A DNA stretch of 64,000 bases from Flavobacteriaceae bacterium (GTDB lineage: Bacteria > Bacteroidota > Bacteroidia > Flavobacteriales > Flavobacteriaceae): the NCBI GenBank assembly GCA_018669795.1, contig JABHSQ010000015.1, positions 1-64,000 on the forward strand, in the 5' to 3' direction. Under the pieces are notes generated by a model. That model had not been told where the DNA came from and searched no databases. It worked only from the letters and a program-made list of their open reading frames with translations. Positions 36,633 to 46,411 of the stretch are shown in pieces. Within the stretch, counting starts at the first letter, position 1, and each line of letters begins with the position of its first letter. Position numbers and translations under genes: made by a program.

Positions 36633-39600
36633 ATGAAAAGTAATTTGTTATTTATAAATATTCTTAGTTACACTACAGAAAGTGGTGCTCAATGCAATAA
36701 CATCCAGCTCAGTTATCAGTTGTTTGGAAAAAAACTGGGTATTGCTCCTGTCGTATTGATCAATCATGCATTAACTGGAAATAGTAATGTATCTGGAAAA
36801 AATGGATGGTGGTCTAATATCGTTGGTAAAAACAAAGTAATTGATACTGATAAATATACAGTCCTATCTTTCAATATTCCCGGTAATGGATTTGATGGAT
36901 ATCTAATTGAAAATTACAAAGATTTTGTTGCAAGAGATATAGCTAAACTATTTTTAATAGGTCTTGAAAAATTAAAAATAAATAATTTATTTGCTATTAT
37001 TGGTGGCTCTTTAGGAGGAGGTATTGCTTGGGAAATGGCAGTATTAAACCCTGATTTAACAAAACATTTAATTCCTGTTGCAACAGATTGGAAATCTACT
37101 GATTGGCTAATGGCAAATTGTCAAATTCAAGAACAGTTTTTACTTAACTCCAGCAATCCAGTTCATGACGCAAGAATGCATGCGATGTTATGTTATCGAA
37201 CTCCCGAATCTTTTAACTCTCGATTTCAACGTTCAAAAAATAAAGAACTTACATTGTTTAATGTAGAAAATTGGTTGTTACATCATGGTGATATACTCCA
37301 GAAACGATTTCAATTATCTGCTTACAAACTAATGAATCAATTGTTGCGCACGATCGATGTGACAAAAGGTAGTGGTCTACAGGGAAATATTTTAGATATA
37401 ATACAATCAAAAATAACTATTATAGGGGTTGACTCCGATTTATTTTTTACTGCTGAAGAAAATAGAGAAACACAAAAACAATTAGCATTAACCCATCCTA
37501 ATGTTACTTATAACGAAATTAATTCAATACATGGTCACGATGCATTTTTTATAGAATTCAGTCAACTCGAAAAAATCATTGAAAATATATTTAATGCAAA
37601 ATCAAAATCAAAAAAATTAAAAATTTTAAAATTTGGAGGAAAATCTTTAGCTAACGGTGAAGGATTAAAAACGGTAATTTCTATAATAGAAAGCAAATTA
37701 AAAAATAACGAAAATATTGCTGTTGTTGTGTCTGCGAGAGGTAAATCAACAGACGAATTAGAAGAAATCCTAGAAAAAGCAGCAACTAATATATGTTATA
37801 AAGAGCAATTAAAAGCTTTTAAAGAATATCAAAATGGAGAACTAAATATTAATTTTACTCGTGAGTTTGCTAGACTAGAAGATTTATTTGAAGGGGTACA
37901 ATTATTAGGAGATTATAGCCGAAAAATTAAAGATGAAGTATTGTCTCAAGGTGAGATAATTTCAGCGAAATTAATTTCATCAATATTAAAAAGTAAAGGC
38001 ATTAATGCAAATATAACTGATACGAGAACACTTATAAAAACGAATGATACTTATGGAAATGCTAAACCAATAGAAGCGCTTTCTAAAAAAAATGTTATTG
38101 AATATTTTAAACAAAATAATGGAACATCTGTTAACATTGTAACTGGTTTTATTGCTTCAAATATTATTAATAATAAGACTACTACTTTAGGAAGGAACGG
38201 TAGTAACTATACAGCATCTTTATTAGCAAATTATCTAGATGCAGAAGAATTACAAAATTACACGCATGTAAATGGTATTTATACTGCTAATCCAGATTTA
38301 GTTAAAGATGCCAAAAAAATTGATAATTTATCGTTTACGGAGGCGAATGAATTAGCAAATTTTGGCACTACTATTTTACATGCAAAAACAATAATACCAT
38401 TAATTGAGAAAAATATTCCATTACGAATACTTAATACATTTAATCCAAATGATAATGGAACAATTATTACTTCAAAAAGTCATTCTAAAGGGATTAGATT
38501 ATTGTCTGTTTTAGACGATGTAGCCTTAGTTAATTTGGAAGGAAGAGGTTTGTTGGGTAAAGTAGGAGTTGATGCCAGAATATTTAAAGCTTTAAGTAAT
38601 CAAAATATTAGTGTTAGTATTATTTCTCAAGGATCTTCAGAGCGTGGTATTGGTTTGGTAATTGACGCAAAAAAGGCTAAAAAAGCTATCATTGCTTTAG
38701 AGCAAGAATTTGAAAATGATATCTATTTTCAGGACATTAATAAAATTAGTATTATGAGTGATGTTTCTGTAATTTCAATAATTGGTCAAGAATTGAATAG
38801 TTTTCATAAGCCATTTAATGCACTTATTAAAAATCAAGTTACACCTATATTGTTTAGCAACACAGTAACTGGTGAAAATGTTAGTATTGTTGTAAAAAAA
38901 TCACAATTATATAAAGCATTGAATGTGATACACGGTGAAATATTTGGGATTTCAAAAAAAATAAATTTAGCAATTTTTGGTCACGGTTTAGTTGGGAGCG
39001 CTTTAATCGATCAAATAATTACTTCTGCTAAAGAAATTGAAAAACAAAAAGGGATCAAGTTAAATATTTTTGCAATTGCTAATTCAAAAAAAGTTCTTTT
39101 AAACAATAAAGGAATTAATAAAAATTGGAAAGATGAATTGCTAAAAGACGGAAAAATTTATACAATTGGTGATGTATATGAGTATGCAGAAGTAAATCAT
39201 TTAGAAAATTTAATTGCTATTGATAATACCTCAAGTTTAGATTTTGTGTCAAATTATACTGCTTTAATTGAAAACGGGTTTGATTTAGTGTCCTCAAATA
39301 AAATAGCAAATACAATCGATTTAAATTTTTATAAAGAGTTAAGGAAAACGCTTGCAAAGAATCAAAAATCATATTTGTATGAGACTAATGTTGGAGCAGG
39401 CTTGCCATTAATAGATACCATTAAATTATTACACCTATCTGGCGAAAACATTATTCGTATTCGGGGTGTTTTTTCTGGATCTTTAAGCTATTTATTTAAT
39501 TCGTTTTCTGCTAACGATGTGTCATTTGCAAATGTATTGCAACAAGCTTTGGATCTAGGTTATACAGAACCAAATCCAAGAGAAGATTTAAGTGGGAATG

Positions 39601-40037
39601 ATGTAGCTAGGAAATTATTAATTCTAGCAAGAGAATTAGACTTGGATAATGAATTAAGTGATGTGAACATTGAAAATTTAATTCCCGAACAATTACGGGA
39701 TATCGAAACTCCTGAGTTTTTAAAATCTTTAAAAGAGATGAATCCAATATTTGAAAATAAAAAAGGAGCTCAAGAAGAAGCACATGTATTAAGGTATATT
39801 GGTGATTTACATGGGAATTTAGCAGATGAGAATGGAGCAAAATTAGATGTAAAACTTGTATCAGTTCCTGAACAATCACCATTGGGTTCCTTAAAAGGGG
39901 CTGATTCTATTTTTGAAATCTACACAGAAAGTTATGGAGAAAATCCAATAGTTATTCAGGGAGCTGGAGCTGGAGCTTTAGTTACTGCAAGAGGTGTTTT
40001 TGGAGATATTTTAAGGTTAACAGATAAAACATCATAA
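36633..40037 (+). CDS. thrA: Triple fusion: homoserine O-acetyltransferase-like, aspartokinase and homoserine dehydrogenase
   Basis: 1134 residues. Residues 1-325 are a MetX-type alpha/beta hydrolase: NHALTGNSNV, nucleophile elbow GGSLGGGIAWEMA, the acid in GVDSDLFF and the catalytic His in GHDAFF. Residues 330-625 are aspartokinase (KFGGKS at 333-338, TLGRNGSNY around 518-526, FGTTILHAKTI), followed by two ACT domains (about 640-770). Residues 776-1134 are homoserine dehydrogenase: GHGLVG dinucleotide motif at 783-788, ETNVGAGLPLID, and PREDLSGNDVARKLLILARE. One protein thus carries steps 1, 3 and 4 from aspartate to O-acetylhomoserine. The kinase has unusual substitutions: Lys337 in KFGGKS, Asn525 where GSD is usual, and THVNG (544-548) where TDVDG is usual. 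Same transcript as metY is likely. Confidence 0.9.
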   Translation: MKSNLLFINILSYTTESGAQCNNIQLSYQLFGKKLGIAPVVLINHALTGNSNVSGKNGWWSNIVGKNKVIDTDKYTVLSFNIPGNGFDGYLIENYKDFVARDIAKLFLIGLEKLKINNLFAIIGGSLGGGIAWEMAVLNPDLTKHLIPVATDWKSTDWLMANCQIQEQFLLNSSNPVHDARMHAMLCYRTPESFNSRFQRSKNKELTLFNVENWLLHHGDILQKRFQLSAYKLMNQLLRTIDVTKGSGLQGNILDIIQSKITIIGVDSDLFFTAEENRETQKQLALTHPNVTYNEINSIHGHDAFFIEFSQLEKIIENIFNAKSKSKKLKILKFGGKSLANGEGLKTVISIIESKLKNNENIAVVVSARGKSTDELEEILEKAATNICYKEQLKAFKEYQNGELNINFTREFARLEDLFEGVQLLGDYSRKIKDEVLSQGEIISAKLISSILKSKGINANITDTRTLIKTNDTYGNAKPIEALSKKNVIEYFKQNNGTSVNIVTGFIASNIINNKTTTLGRNGSNYTASLLANYLDAEELQNYTHVNGIYTANPDLVKDAKKIDNLSFTEANELANFGTTILHAKTIIPLIEKNIPLRILNTFNPNDNGTIITSKSHSKGIRLLSVLDDVALVNLEGRGLLGKVGVDARIFKALSNQNISVSIISQGSSERGIGLVIDAKKAKKAIIALEQEFENDIYFQDINKISIMSDVSVISIIGQELNSFHKPFNALIKNQVTPILFSNTVTGENVSIVVKKSQLYKALNVIHGEIFGISKKINLAIFGHGLVGSALIDQIITSAKEIEKQKGIKLNIFAIANSKKVLLNNKGINKNWKDELLKDGKIYTIGDVYEYAEVNHLENLIAIDNTSSLDFVSNYTALIENGFDLVSSNKIANTIDLNFYKELRKTLAKNQKSYLYETNVGAGLPLIDTIKLLHLSGENIIRIRGVFSGSLSYLFNSFSANDVSFANVLQQALDLGYTEPNPREDLSGNDVARKLLILARELDLDNELSDVNIENLIPEQLRDIETPEFLKSLKEMNPIFENKKGAQEEAHVLRYIGDLHGNLADENGAKLDVKLVSVPEQSPLGSLKGADSIFEIYTESYGENPIVIQGAGAGALVTARGVFGDILRLTDKTS

Positions 40038-40100
40038 AGAAAAAATCAAGAAAGTTACATTAGAAAGAATTAATGATGAAATGAGCAGAGTCGATTGAGT

Positions 40101-40649
40101 TTACTGAGTGTTATTAAGATTTAACTTGATAAATAAATCCCAAACAACTACTCCACAACTTACCGAAATATTTAAGGAATGTTTGGTGCCGTATTGTGGT
40201 ATTTCTATCACCGCATCACTTACTGAAACGACTTCTTGAGAAACTCCTTTTACTTCATTTCCAAAAACAATGGCATAGGTGGTGTTGGGATGCGTTTGAT
40301 AATTTTCAAGCGAAATGGAATCTTCTGCTTGTTCGATACTTGCTACTTTAACTCCTTCAGATCTTAACCTATTTATTAAATCTATGGTGTTTTTAGTATA
40401 TTCCCATTCCACACTATCAGTTGCACCTAAGGCAGTTTTATGGATATCTTTATGTGGAGGTTGCGCTGTGATACCACAGAGGTAAATTTTTTCAATTAAG
40501 AAAGCATCCGAAGTGCGAAAAACAGAACCAATATTATTTAGACTTCTAATATTATCTAGGATTATAATTAGAGGAGTTTTTTTAGAAGATTTAAACACAT
40601 CATTATTGATTCTATCTAACTCGTTATTTTTTAACTTTCTATTTTTCAT
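40101..40649 (-). CDS. TrmH/SpoU-family RNA methyltransferase
   Basis: 182 residues, the SPOUT catalytic domain without an N-terminal RNA-binding extension. Motif 1 is NIRSLNNIGSVFRTSDAF (about 33-50), motif 2 is FGNEVKGVSQEV (about 129-140) and motif 3 is IPQYGTKHSLNISVSCGVVVWDL (described in part; the knot with the SAM site). These enzymes methylate the 2'-O of ribose in tRNA or rRNA; the target nucleotide cannot be told from sequence. Convergent with the thrA fusion and divergent from mutS. Confidence 0.9.
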   Translation of the reverse strand: MKNRKLKNNELDRINNDVFKSSKKTPLIIILDNIRSLNNIGSVFRTSDAFLIEKIYLCGITAQPPHKDIHKTALGATDSVEWEYTKNTIDLINRLRSEGVKVASIEQAEDSISLENYQTHPNTTYAIVFGNEVKGVSQEVVSVSDAVIEIPQYGTKHSLNISVSCGVVVWDLFIKLNLNNTQ

Positions 40650-40653
40650 AAAG

Positions 40654-40661
40654 CAAAAGTA
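40654..40661 (-). promoter_or_regulatory. -7 promoter box immediately upstream of the RNA methyltransferase ATG
   Basis: On the minus strand TACTTTTG matches TAnnTTTG exactly and ends 4 bases before the ATG (40649). If it is the real promoter, the transcript would be leaderless or nearly so. Confidence 0.45.
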
Positions 40662-40815
40662 ATTTTTTTAATTACAATTCTTGATTGAAATAAAATTTCT
40701 TTAATCGTTAGATTTATTTAAATTCTTTTTGTTGATAAAAGAAAAGAATTCCTTAGAAAAGTATTTCAAATAAAATGTAGTTTTCTTTACTTTAGCTTAT
40801 TCAGTAAAAGTGGCT

Positions 40816-43452
40816 ATGGCAAAAACAGAAACTCCATTAATGAAGCAATACAATGGCATAAAAGCGAAGCATCCAGATGCTTTATTGTTATTCAGGGTTG
40901 GAGATTTTTACGAGACTTTTGGCGAAGATGCCATACGAGCTGCTGGAATATTAAATATTACCTTAACTGCGAGGAATAATGGTGGAAATGGAGAAAAGAT
41001 AGAATTGGCAGGATTCCCACATCATTCCTTAAACACCTATTTACCAAAATTGGTGAAGGCTGGTTGTCGAGTTGCAATTTGTGATCAATTGGAAGATCCC
41101 AAACAGACTAAGAAGATTGTAAAAAGAGGAGTTACCGAATTGGTTACTCCTGGTGTAGCATTGAATGACGATATTCTTCAATCCAAATCTAATAATTTTT
41201 TAGCAGCAATACATTTTAATACATCATCAAAAAAGAAAAGTGAAATTGGTGTCTCATTTTTAGATGTTTCCACGGGAGAGTTTTTAACTTCTCAAGGTTC
41301 TTCAGATTATATTGATAAATTACTTCAAAATTTTAATCCTTCTGAAATATTGTTTTCAAAACAAAAAAGAAAATTATTTTCAGAAACTTTTGGTGACAAT
41401 TTCCATGTATTTCATTTAGAAGATTGGGTTTTTCAAACAGATTATGCAACTGACACTTTAAATAATCATTTTAAAACCAACACCTTAAAAGGTTTTGGTA
41501 TTGAAGATATATCTTCAGGAATCATTGCGGCAGGAGCTGCACTTCATTATTTATCTGAAACACGCCACGACAAATTACAGCACATTGCAAAAATTTCTCG
41601 AATTGCAGAAAATGAATATGTTTGGATGGATCGTTTTACGATTGGTAATCTAGAGCTTTACCATTCAACATCACCAAACGCCGTAACTCTTCTGGATGTT
41701 ATTGATAAAACTATTTCTCCAATGGGAGGAAGGTTGTTAAAAAGATGGGTGGCACTTCCATTAAAAAATAAAGACAAAATTATTAGTCGTCATGAAGTGG
41801 TGAGCTATCTGTTGAAGAATTCAAAAGTGCTAGATAATGTAAAATTAAACATCAAACGAATTGGAGATATTGAGCGACTCATATCAAAAGTGGCTACTGG
41901 AAAAGTAAGTCCAAGAGAAGTAGTACAGCTTAAAAATTCATTAGAAGCTATACTTCCTATTAAAGAAAAAGCACAAAAAGCAAAGAATGAATCATTAAAA
42001 ACTATAGGAGAACAATTACACAACTGTAAGTTACTACGTGAAAAAATATCAGTCACATTAAAGGAAGAAGCTCCAGTTTTAATTCAAAAAGGAAATGCAA
42101 TTTCCGCAGGGGTTTCAGAAGAATTAGATGAGCTAAGGAGTATTGCAAAAGGAGGGAAGGATTATCTAAATGGAATGTTGAAACGAGAGACCAAAAGAAC
42201 TGGAATTTCATCTTTAAAAATTGCTTCCAATAATGTTTTTGGATATTATATAGAAGTTAGAAATACGCATAAAGATAAAGTACCTGAGGAATGGATTCGC
42301 AAGCAAACTTTAGTAAATGCAGAGCGATATATCACCGAAGAGTTAAAAGAATATGAATCGAAAATATTAGGTGCAGAAGAAAAAATAGCAGCTTTAGAAT
42401 TAGATATATTTAGCAAATTAGTGGAATGGATGCTTCAATTTATAAGTCAAGTACAGCAAAATGCTCGCTTAATTGGTGAATTAGATTGCTTGTGCTCATT
42501 TGCTTCATTAGCTAAAGAGTCTAATTATACGCGGCCTTTATTAGACGATACATTCGAAATAGATATAAAAGAAGGAAGACATCCAGTTATAGAAAAGCAA
42601 TTACCTCCCGATACTCCATTTATTGCAAATGATGTGTATTTAGACAGGGAAATGCAGCAAATTATTATGATTACCGGCCCTAATATGAGTGGTAAATCCG
42701 CTATACTGAGGCAAACAGCATTAATTACTTTATTAGCTCAAATTGGAAGTTTTGTTCCTGCTAAGAAAGCAAGATTGGGTGTTGTTGATAAAATATTTAC
42801 GAGGGTTGGAGCCAGCGATAATATATCGATGGGAGAATCTACTTTTATGGTAGAAATGAATGAAGCAGCAAGTATTTTAAATAATATTTCAGAAAGAAGC
42901 TTGGTTTTGTTAGATGAAATAGGAAGAGGAACCAGCACCTATGACGGAATTTCTATTGCTTGGGCAATTAGTGAATATTTACATGAGCATCCTTCAAGAG
43001 CTAAAACATTGTTTGCAACTCATTATCATGAATTGAATGAAATGACGGAAACATTTGATAGAATAAAAAATTATAATGTTTCCGTAAAAGAACTTAAGAA
43101 TACCGTGCTTTTTCTTAGAAAGTTAGTTCCTGGGGGCTCACACCATAGTTTTGGAATTCATGTAGCTAAAATGGCCGGTATGCCTCAAGCAGTTTTAGAC
43201 CGTGCAAATAAGATTCTAAAAAGATTAGAGAAGTCCCATTCTTCTGAAGAGCTTACAGAAGAGATGAAATCAATTGCAAAAGATGAAATACAATTGAGTT
43301 TTTTTAAATTAGATGATCCCTTATTAGAGCAAATTAAAGAGGAAATTCTCGACATAGATATTGATACTTTAACTCCCGTAGAAGCTTTAATGAAACTTAA
43401 CGAAATAAAAAGAATGCTCCAGACAAAAGCGAACATAAAGTTTAAAAAATAA
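40816..43452 (+). CDS. mutS: DNA mismatch repair protein MutS
   Basis: 878 residues from the ATG at 40816; a GTG two codons upstream is less likely. The mismatch-reading Phe-X-Glu motif is in [13 protein letters not shown] (domain I). Connector, core and clamp domains follow, then the ABC-type ATPase: Walker [14 protein letters not shown], signature region [18 protein letters not shown], Walker [17 protein letters not shown] and the H-loop FATHYHEL. The C-terminal helix-turn-helix for dimerisation is present. Full-length MutS1 of post-replicative repair. Confidence 0.97.
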   Translation: MAKTETPLMKQYNGIKAKHPDALLLFRVGDFYETFGEDAIRAAGILNITLTARNNGGNGEKIELAGFPHHSLNTYLPKLVKAGCRVAICDQLEDPKQTKKIVKRGVTELVTPGVALNDDILQSKSNNFLAAIHFNTSSKKKSEIGVSFLDVSTGEFLTSQGSSDYIDKLLQNFNPSEILFSKQKRKLFSETFGDNFHVFHLEDWVFQTDYATDTLNNHFKTNTLKGFGIEDISSGIIAAGAALHYLSETRHDKLQHIAKISRIAENEYVWMDRFTIGNLELYHSTSPNAVTLLDVIDKTISPMGGRLLKRWVALPLKNKDKIISRHEVVSYLLKNSKVLDNVKLNIKRIGDIERLISKVATGKVSPREVVQLKNSLEAILPIKEKAQKAKNESLKTIGEQLHNCKLLREKISVTLKEEAPVLIQKGNAISAGVSEELDELRSIAKGGKDYLNGMLKRETKRTGISSLKIASNNVFGYYIEVRNTHKDKVPEEWIRKQTLVNAERYITEELKEYESKILGAEEKIAALELDIFSKLVEWMLQFISQVQQNARLIGELDCLCSFASLAKESNYTRPLLDDTFEIDIKEGRHPVIEKQLPPDTPFIANDVYLDREMQQIIMITGPNMSGKSAILRQTALITLLAQIGSFVPAKKARLGVVDKIFTRVGASDNISMGESTFMVEMNEAASILNNISERSLVLLDEIGRGTSTYDGISIAWAISEYLHEHPSRAKTLFATHYHELNEMTETFDRIKNYNVSVKELKNTVLFLRKLVPGGSHHSFGIHVAKMAGMPQAVLDRANKILKRLEKSHSSEELTEEMKSIAKDEIQLSFFKLDDPLLEQIKEEILDIDIDTLTPVEALMKLNEIKRMLQTKANIKFKK

Positions 43453-43483
43453 ATTATTGTTAATAACTTAAATATTAATAAGA

Positions 43484-43517
43484 TAAAAAAAAGGCGCGAT
43501 TTATTAAAATCGCGCCT
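43484..43517 (-). terminator. Strong intrinsic terminator for the 43.5 kb membrane protein gene
   Basis: GC-rich 11-bp stem, 43492-43502 with 43507-43517 (AGGCGCGATTT and its complement), loop of 4. On the minus strand it is followed by a run of eight T residues (complement of 43484-43491). The plus strand side has only AAAATT after it, so the main direction is leftward, 27 bases after the membrane protein's stop codon. Confidence 0.85.
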
Positions 43518-43543
43518 AAAATTAATTAATATATTTTATTAAA

Positions 43544-44317
43544 TTAATTTGTTCTAAAAGGTAAATATGGACTTTTTATCCATTTAACTAAACTGCTTAT
43601 AATTCCATAGAAGAAATAATATATTGCTATAGAAACATATAACTTCGCTAAAATTGCAACTACTCCTACATATTGCCATAATACAGCATAGAAGCCATTA
43701 ACACTCCAAGCTTCACCAGCAGATGACGTAGGGTTCCAACTAGACCAATCAGCAAAAATATTGCCAATAAATTGAAGATGAAGAAGTTCTGTCAATGCCG
43801 CTACAGCCGCCATTGGAAGCGCATATGCGTAATCAATGTTAACAGTCCAGTCTGTCATAAAACTTTCGGAAATACTAAGAGAAGTAGCCCAAGCTATTGT
43901 CATGCAAATTGCGCCGAATAAGGCAACTAATGCCGTAACATAACCTAGTAGCTTAATATTAGCTACTGCTAAGTCTCTAAATACAAAATTTACTATTCCA
44001 CTTTTAGATTCAGCTAAGCTATCTCCTGTAGATCTTATGACCTGTGCAATAGGAAATGCAGCATAAACCCAAATAAGCATTGAAATTACAGTGCCTAACA
44101 TACCAATCCCTTCACCCATACCACCACTCCAAATAGGAGAAAGCACATATAGTAATGAGCTGACTAAAATAACAAGTGCAGAAACGGTATAGAAAGTTCC
44201 TACCCATTTTGCAACATTGTGTTCTGAACCTTCAACCATTGAATTAAAATTATTCATTGGTAGCTTACTGTTGATAGTTTTTGGAAGATCAAAAAACTTT
44301 TTTACATTTTTTTTCAT
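43544..44317 (-). CDS. Unknown five-pass membrane protein
   Basis: 257 residues, not assigned to a family by me. About 40 polar N-terminal residues precede five likely membrane segments: TVSALVILVSSLLYVLSPIW, TVISMLIWVYAAFPIAQVI, LGYVTALVALFGAICMTIAW, ALPMAAVAALTELLHLQFIG (more weakly hydrophobic) and YVGVVAILAKLYVSIAIYYF. The C-terminus SPYLPFRTN is short and cytoplasmic or periplasmic. Loops carry no metal or catalytic motif. It is transcribed alone, with a strong terminator behind it, and lies convergent to mutS. Confidence 0.75.
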   Translation of the reverse strand: MKKNVKKFFDLPKTINSKLPMNNFNSMVEGSEHNVAKWVGTFYTVSALVILVSSLLYVLSPIWSGGMGEGIGMLGTVISMLIWVYAAFPIAQVIRSTGDSLAESKSGIVNFVFRDLAVANIKLLGYVTALVALFGAICMTIAWATSLSISESFMTDWTVNIDYAYALPMAAVAALTELLHLQFIGNIFADWSSWNPTSSAGEAWSVNGFYAVLWQYVGVVAILAKLYVSIAIYYFFYGIISSLVKWIKSPYLPFRTN

Positions 44318-44635
44318 AAAGTTTAATTAATAAATTAATAAAATTGTTGATAGCAATATAATATATATGTTTTAATAATTTAATAAAAATTTAACATTTT
44401 TATTAAATTAAAATTAAAAAATTAACATAATTATTAGTTTAGGGTGAACAGCTGTTTTTTTTTAAGACTAACTAGCTATATTATAACGAATTTTAGTACA
44501 CTAGAAACAGTCCTTTAAAAGTGCAAATTTTTAACTAATATAGTTCAGTCTTAATTTTGATATTTAAGATTGAAATTGAAAATTATTTTTTTAAAATTGA
44601 ACCGAATAGTTTTAAAAACTTAGTAGGTTTGCTTT
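44318..44635. other. Intergenic region between divergent genes; promoter box near the MutS-like gene
   Basis: 318 very AT-rich bases with no ORF of note. At 44624-44631 the plus strand has an exact TAGGTTTG (-7 consensus) with TTG at 44597-44599, ending 4 bases before the ATG at 44636, so that gene may be transcribed nearly without a leader. No clear promoter is seen for the leftward gene, and nothing else is recognised. Confidence 0.5.
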
Positions 44636-46411
44636 ATGATTTTAAACAAGCCATTATCGTTTTATAAAGTGCAAAAACAGTTGTTTGAGAATGAATTAGT
44701 CCAACTAAATAAAAAGCTTTTCAAACTTAGCATGATGCGGTTATTTGTGTTTTTAGCCATCCTATTTTTTAGCTGGTTTTTCTTTGGAAATATAAAGGTG
44801 ATTATTCCTGTTTTAATGATTGGAATTGCATTGTTCTTTTATTTGGTAACTATTTATTCAGATTTAAAATTATTAAAACAAAAAAAACAACAGTTAATTA
44901 AAATCAATCAAGTTGAAATCAATGTCTTAAATGGAGACTTATCCGATTTAGAAGAAGGTGAACAGTTTAAAAACTCAACTCATTTTTACAGTCATGATAT
45001 TGATTTGTTTGGTAAAGGTTCTTTTTTTCAATACTTAAATAGAACTACTATTAATACTGGAAAACAAAAATTAGCTGCAATTTTAAGCCAGAACGCTATT
45101 AATACTATTATTGAAAAACAAAATGCGATAAAAGAACTTTCTAATTTAGCTAAATGGCGGCAACAATTTTCGGCTGCTGGAAGTTTAATTAAAGTTGATG
45201 AAAGTACTGAAACTATTGTTAAATGGTTGGAAAACCATCAATGTTTTACACCAAAATCTATGGGTTATTTGCCAAATGTTTTTGGTGGAATATCTTTAGC
45301 GATGTTTGTGTTGAGTTATTTAAGTTTTATTCCCAACTCATTAATTATTATTTGGTTTTTTGTAGGATTGACCATTACCGGTATTTATATAAAAAAAATT
45401 AACACTTTATATCTTTATGCTAATAAAGCGAAAGAAACCTTTAAGCAATACCACCAATTATTGGCTTTTATAGAAAATGAAACTTTTACTTCTGAATTAT
45501 TAAAACAAAAGCAGGCAGAAATAAAAACAGAAAACAAAAAGGCTTCTCAAATATTTCTGCAACTTTCAAAAATATTGGACGCTTTTGATCAACGAAATAA
45601 TATGATAATAGGGGTATTTGCAAATTCTTTTGCGTTACGAGACTTGAACCATTGTTATCGCATTGAAAAATGGATTGACACTTATTTAGAGAAGGTTCAT
45701 AATTGGTTTGAAGTTATTGCTTTTTTCGATGCTCAAAATTCCTTGGCTAATTTTCAATTTAATCATCCTAACTTTACATTTCCAACTATTGTTGATCATG
45801 CTACAACCATAAAAGCTGAAAATTTAGGTCATCCTTTAATTGCTGAAGAAAAAAGAATTACAAGTTCCGTAACCATAAATAAAGAAGAGTTTTTTATTAT
45901 TACAGGAGCTAATATGGCTGGGAAAAGTACTTTTTTAAGGACTGTTTCCTTAGCTATAGTAATGTCTAATATTGGACTTCCAGTATGTGCAACTGACTTT
46001 GAATATACTCCTATAAAATTGATTACAAGTATGCGTACCAGCGATTCGTTAAGTGATGATGAATCGTATTTCTTTTCCGAATTAAAACGATTAAAACACA
46101 TTGTAGATAAGATAAAAGATCAAAAATATTTTATCATACTTGATGAAATATTAAAAGGAACCAACAGCACAGATAAAGCCAAAGGTTCTAGGAAATTTGT
46201 AAAAAGATTAGTAGATTTTCACGCAACGGGTATTATTGCAACTCATGATTTAAGCCTTTGTGAAATTTCTAAAGAACTTTCTCAAGTACAAAATTATTAT
46301 TTTGACGCTGAGATTATTAATGACGAACTTTATTTTGATTATACCCTAAAAACAGGTATTTGTAAGAATATGAATGCCTCTTTTTTGTTACAAAAAATGA
46401 AGATTGTTTAA
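44636..46411 (+). CDS. MutS-related ATPase with N-terminal membrane anchor
   Basis: 591 residues. Residues 35-75 form two membrane segments (LFVFLAILFFSWFFFG and VIIPVLMIGIALFFYLVTIY), and another hydrophobic pair lies at about 210-255. The C-terminal 190 residues are a MutS-type ATPase: Walker A GANMAGKSTFLRTV, signature SDSLSDDESYFFSELKRL, Walker B FIILDEILKGTNSTDK and H-loop IATHDLSL. The mismatch-binding domain I and connector are absent, so this is not a mismatch repair protein in the usual sense. The group is common in Bacteroidota, beside true MutS, and its role is unknown. Its stop overlaps the stop of the convergent AsmA-like gene by 3 bases. Confidence 0.82.
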   Translation: MILNKPLSFYKVQKQLFENELVQLNKKLFKLSMMRLFVFLAILFFSWFFFGNIKVIIPVLMIGIALFFYLVTIYSDLKLLKQKKQQLIKINQVEINVLNGDLSDLEEGEQFKNSTHFYSHDIDLFGKGSFFQYLNRTTINTGKQKLAAILSQNAINTIIEKQNAIKELSNLAKWRQQFSAAGSLIKVDESTETIVKWLENHQCFTPKSMGYLPNVFGGISLAMFVLSYLSFIPNSLIIIWFFVGLTITGIYIKKINTLYLYANKAKETFKQYHQLLAFIENETFTSELLKQKQAEIKTENKKASQIFLQLSKILDAFDQRNNMIIGVFANSFALRDLNHCYRIEKWIDTYLEKVHNWFEVIAFFDAQNSLANFQFNHPNFTFPTIVDHATTIKAENLGHPLIAEEKRITSSVTINKEEFFIITGANMAGKSTFLRTVSLAIVMSNIGLPVCATDFEYTPIKLITSMRTSDSLSDDESYFFSELKRLKHIVDKIKDQKYFIILDEILKGTNSTDKAKGSRKFVKRLVDFHATGIIATHDLSLCEISKELSQVQNYYFDAEIINDELYFDYTLKTGICKNMNASFLLQKMKIV

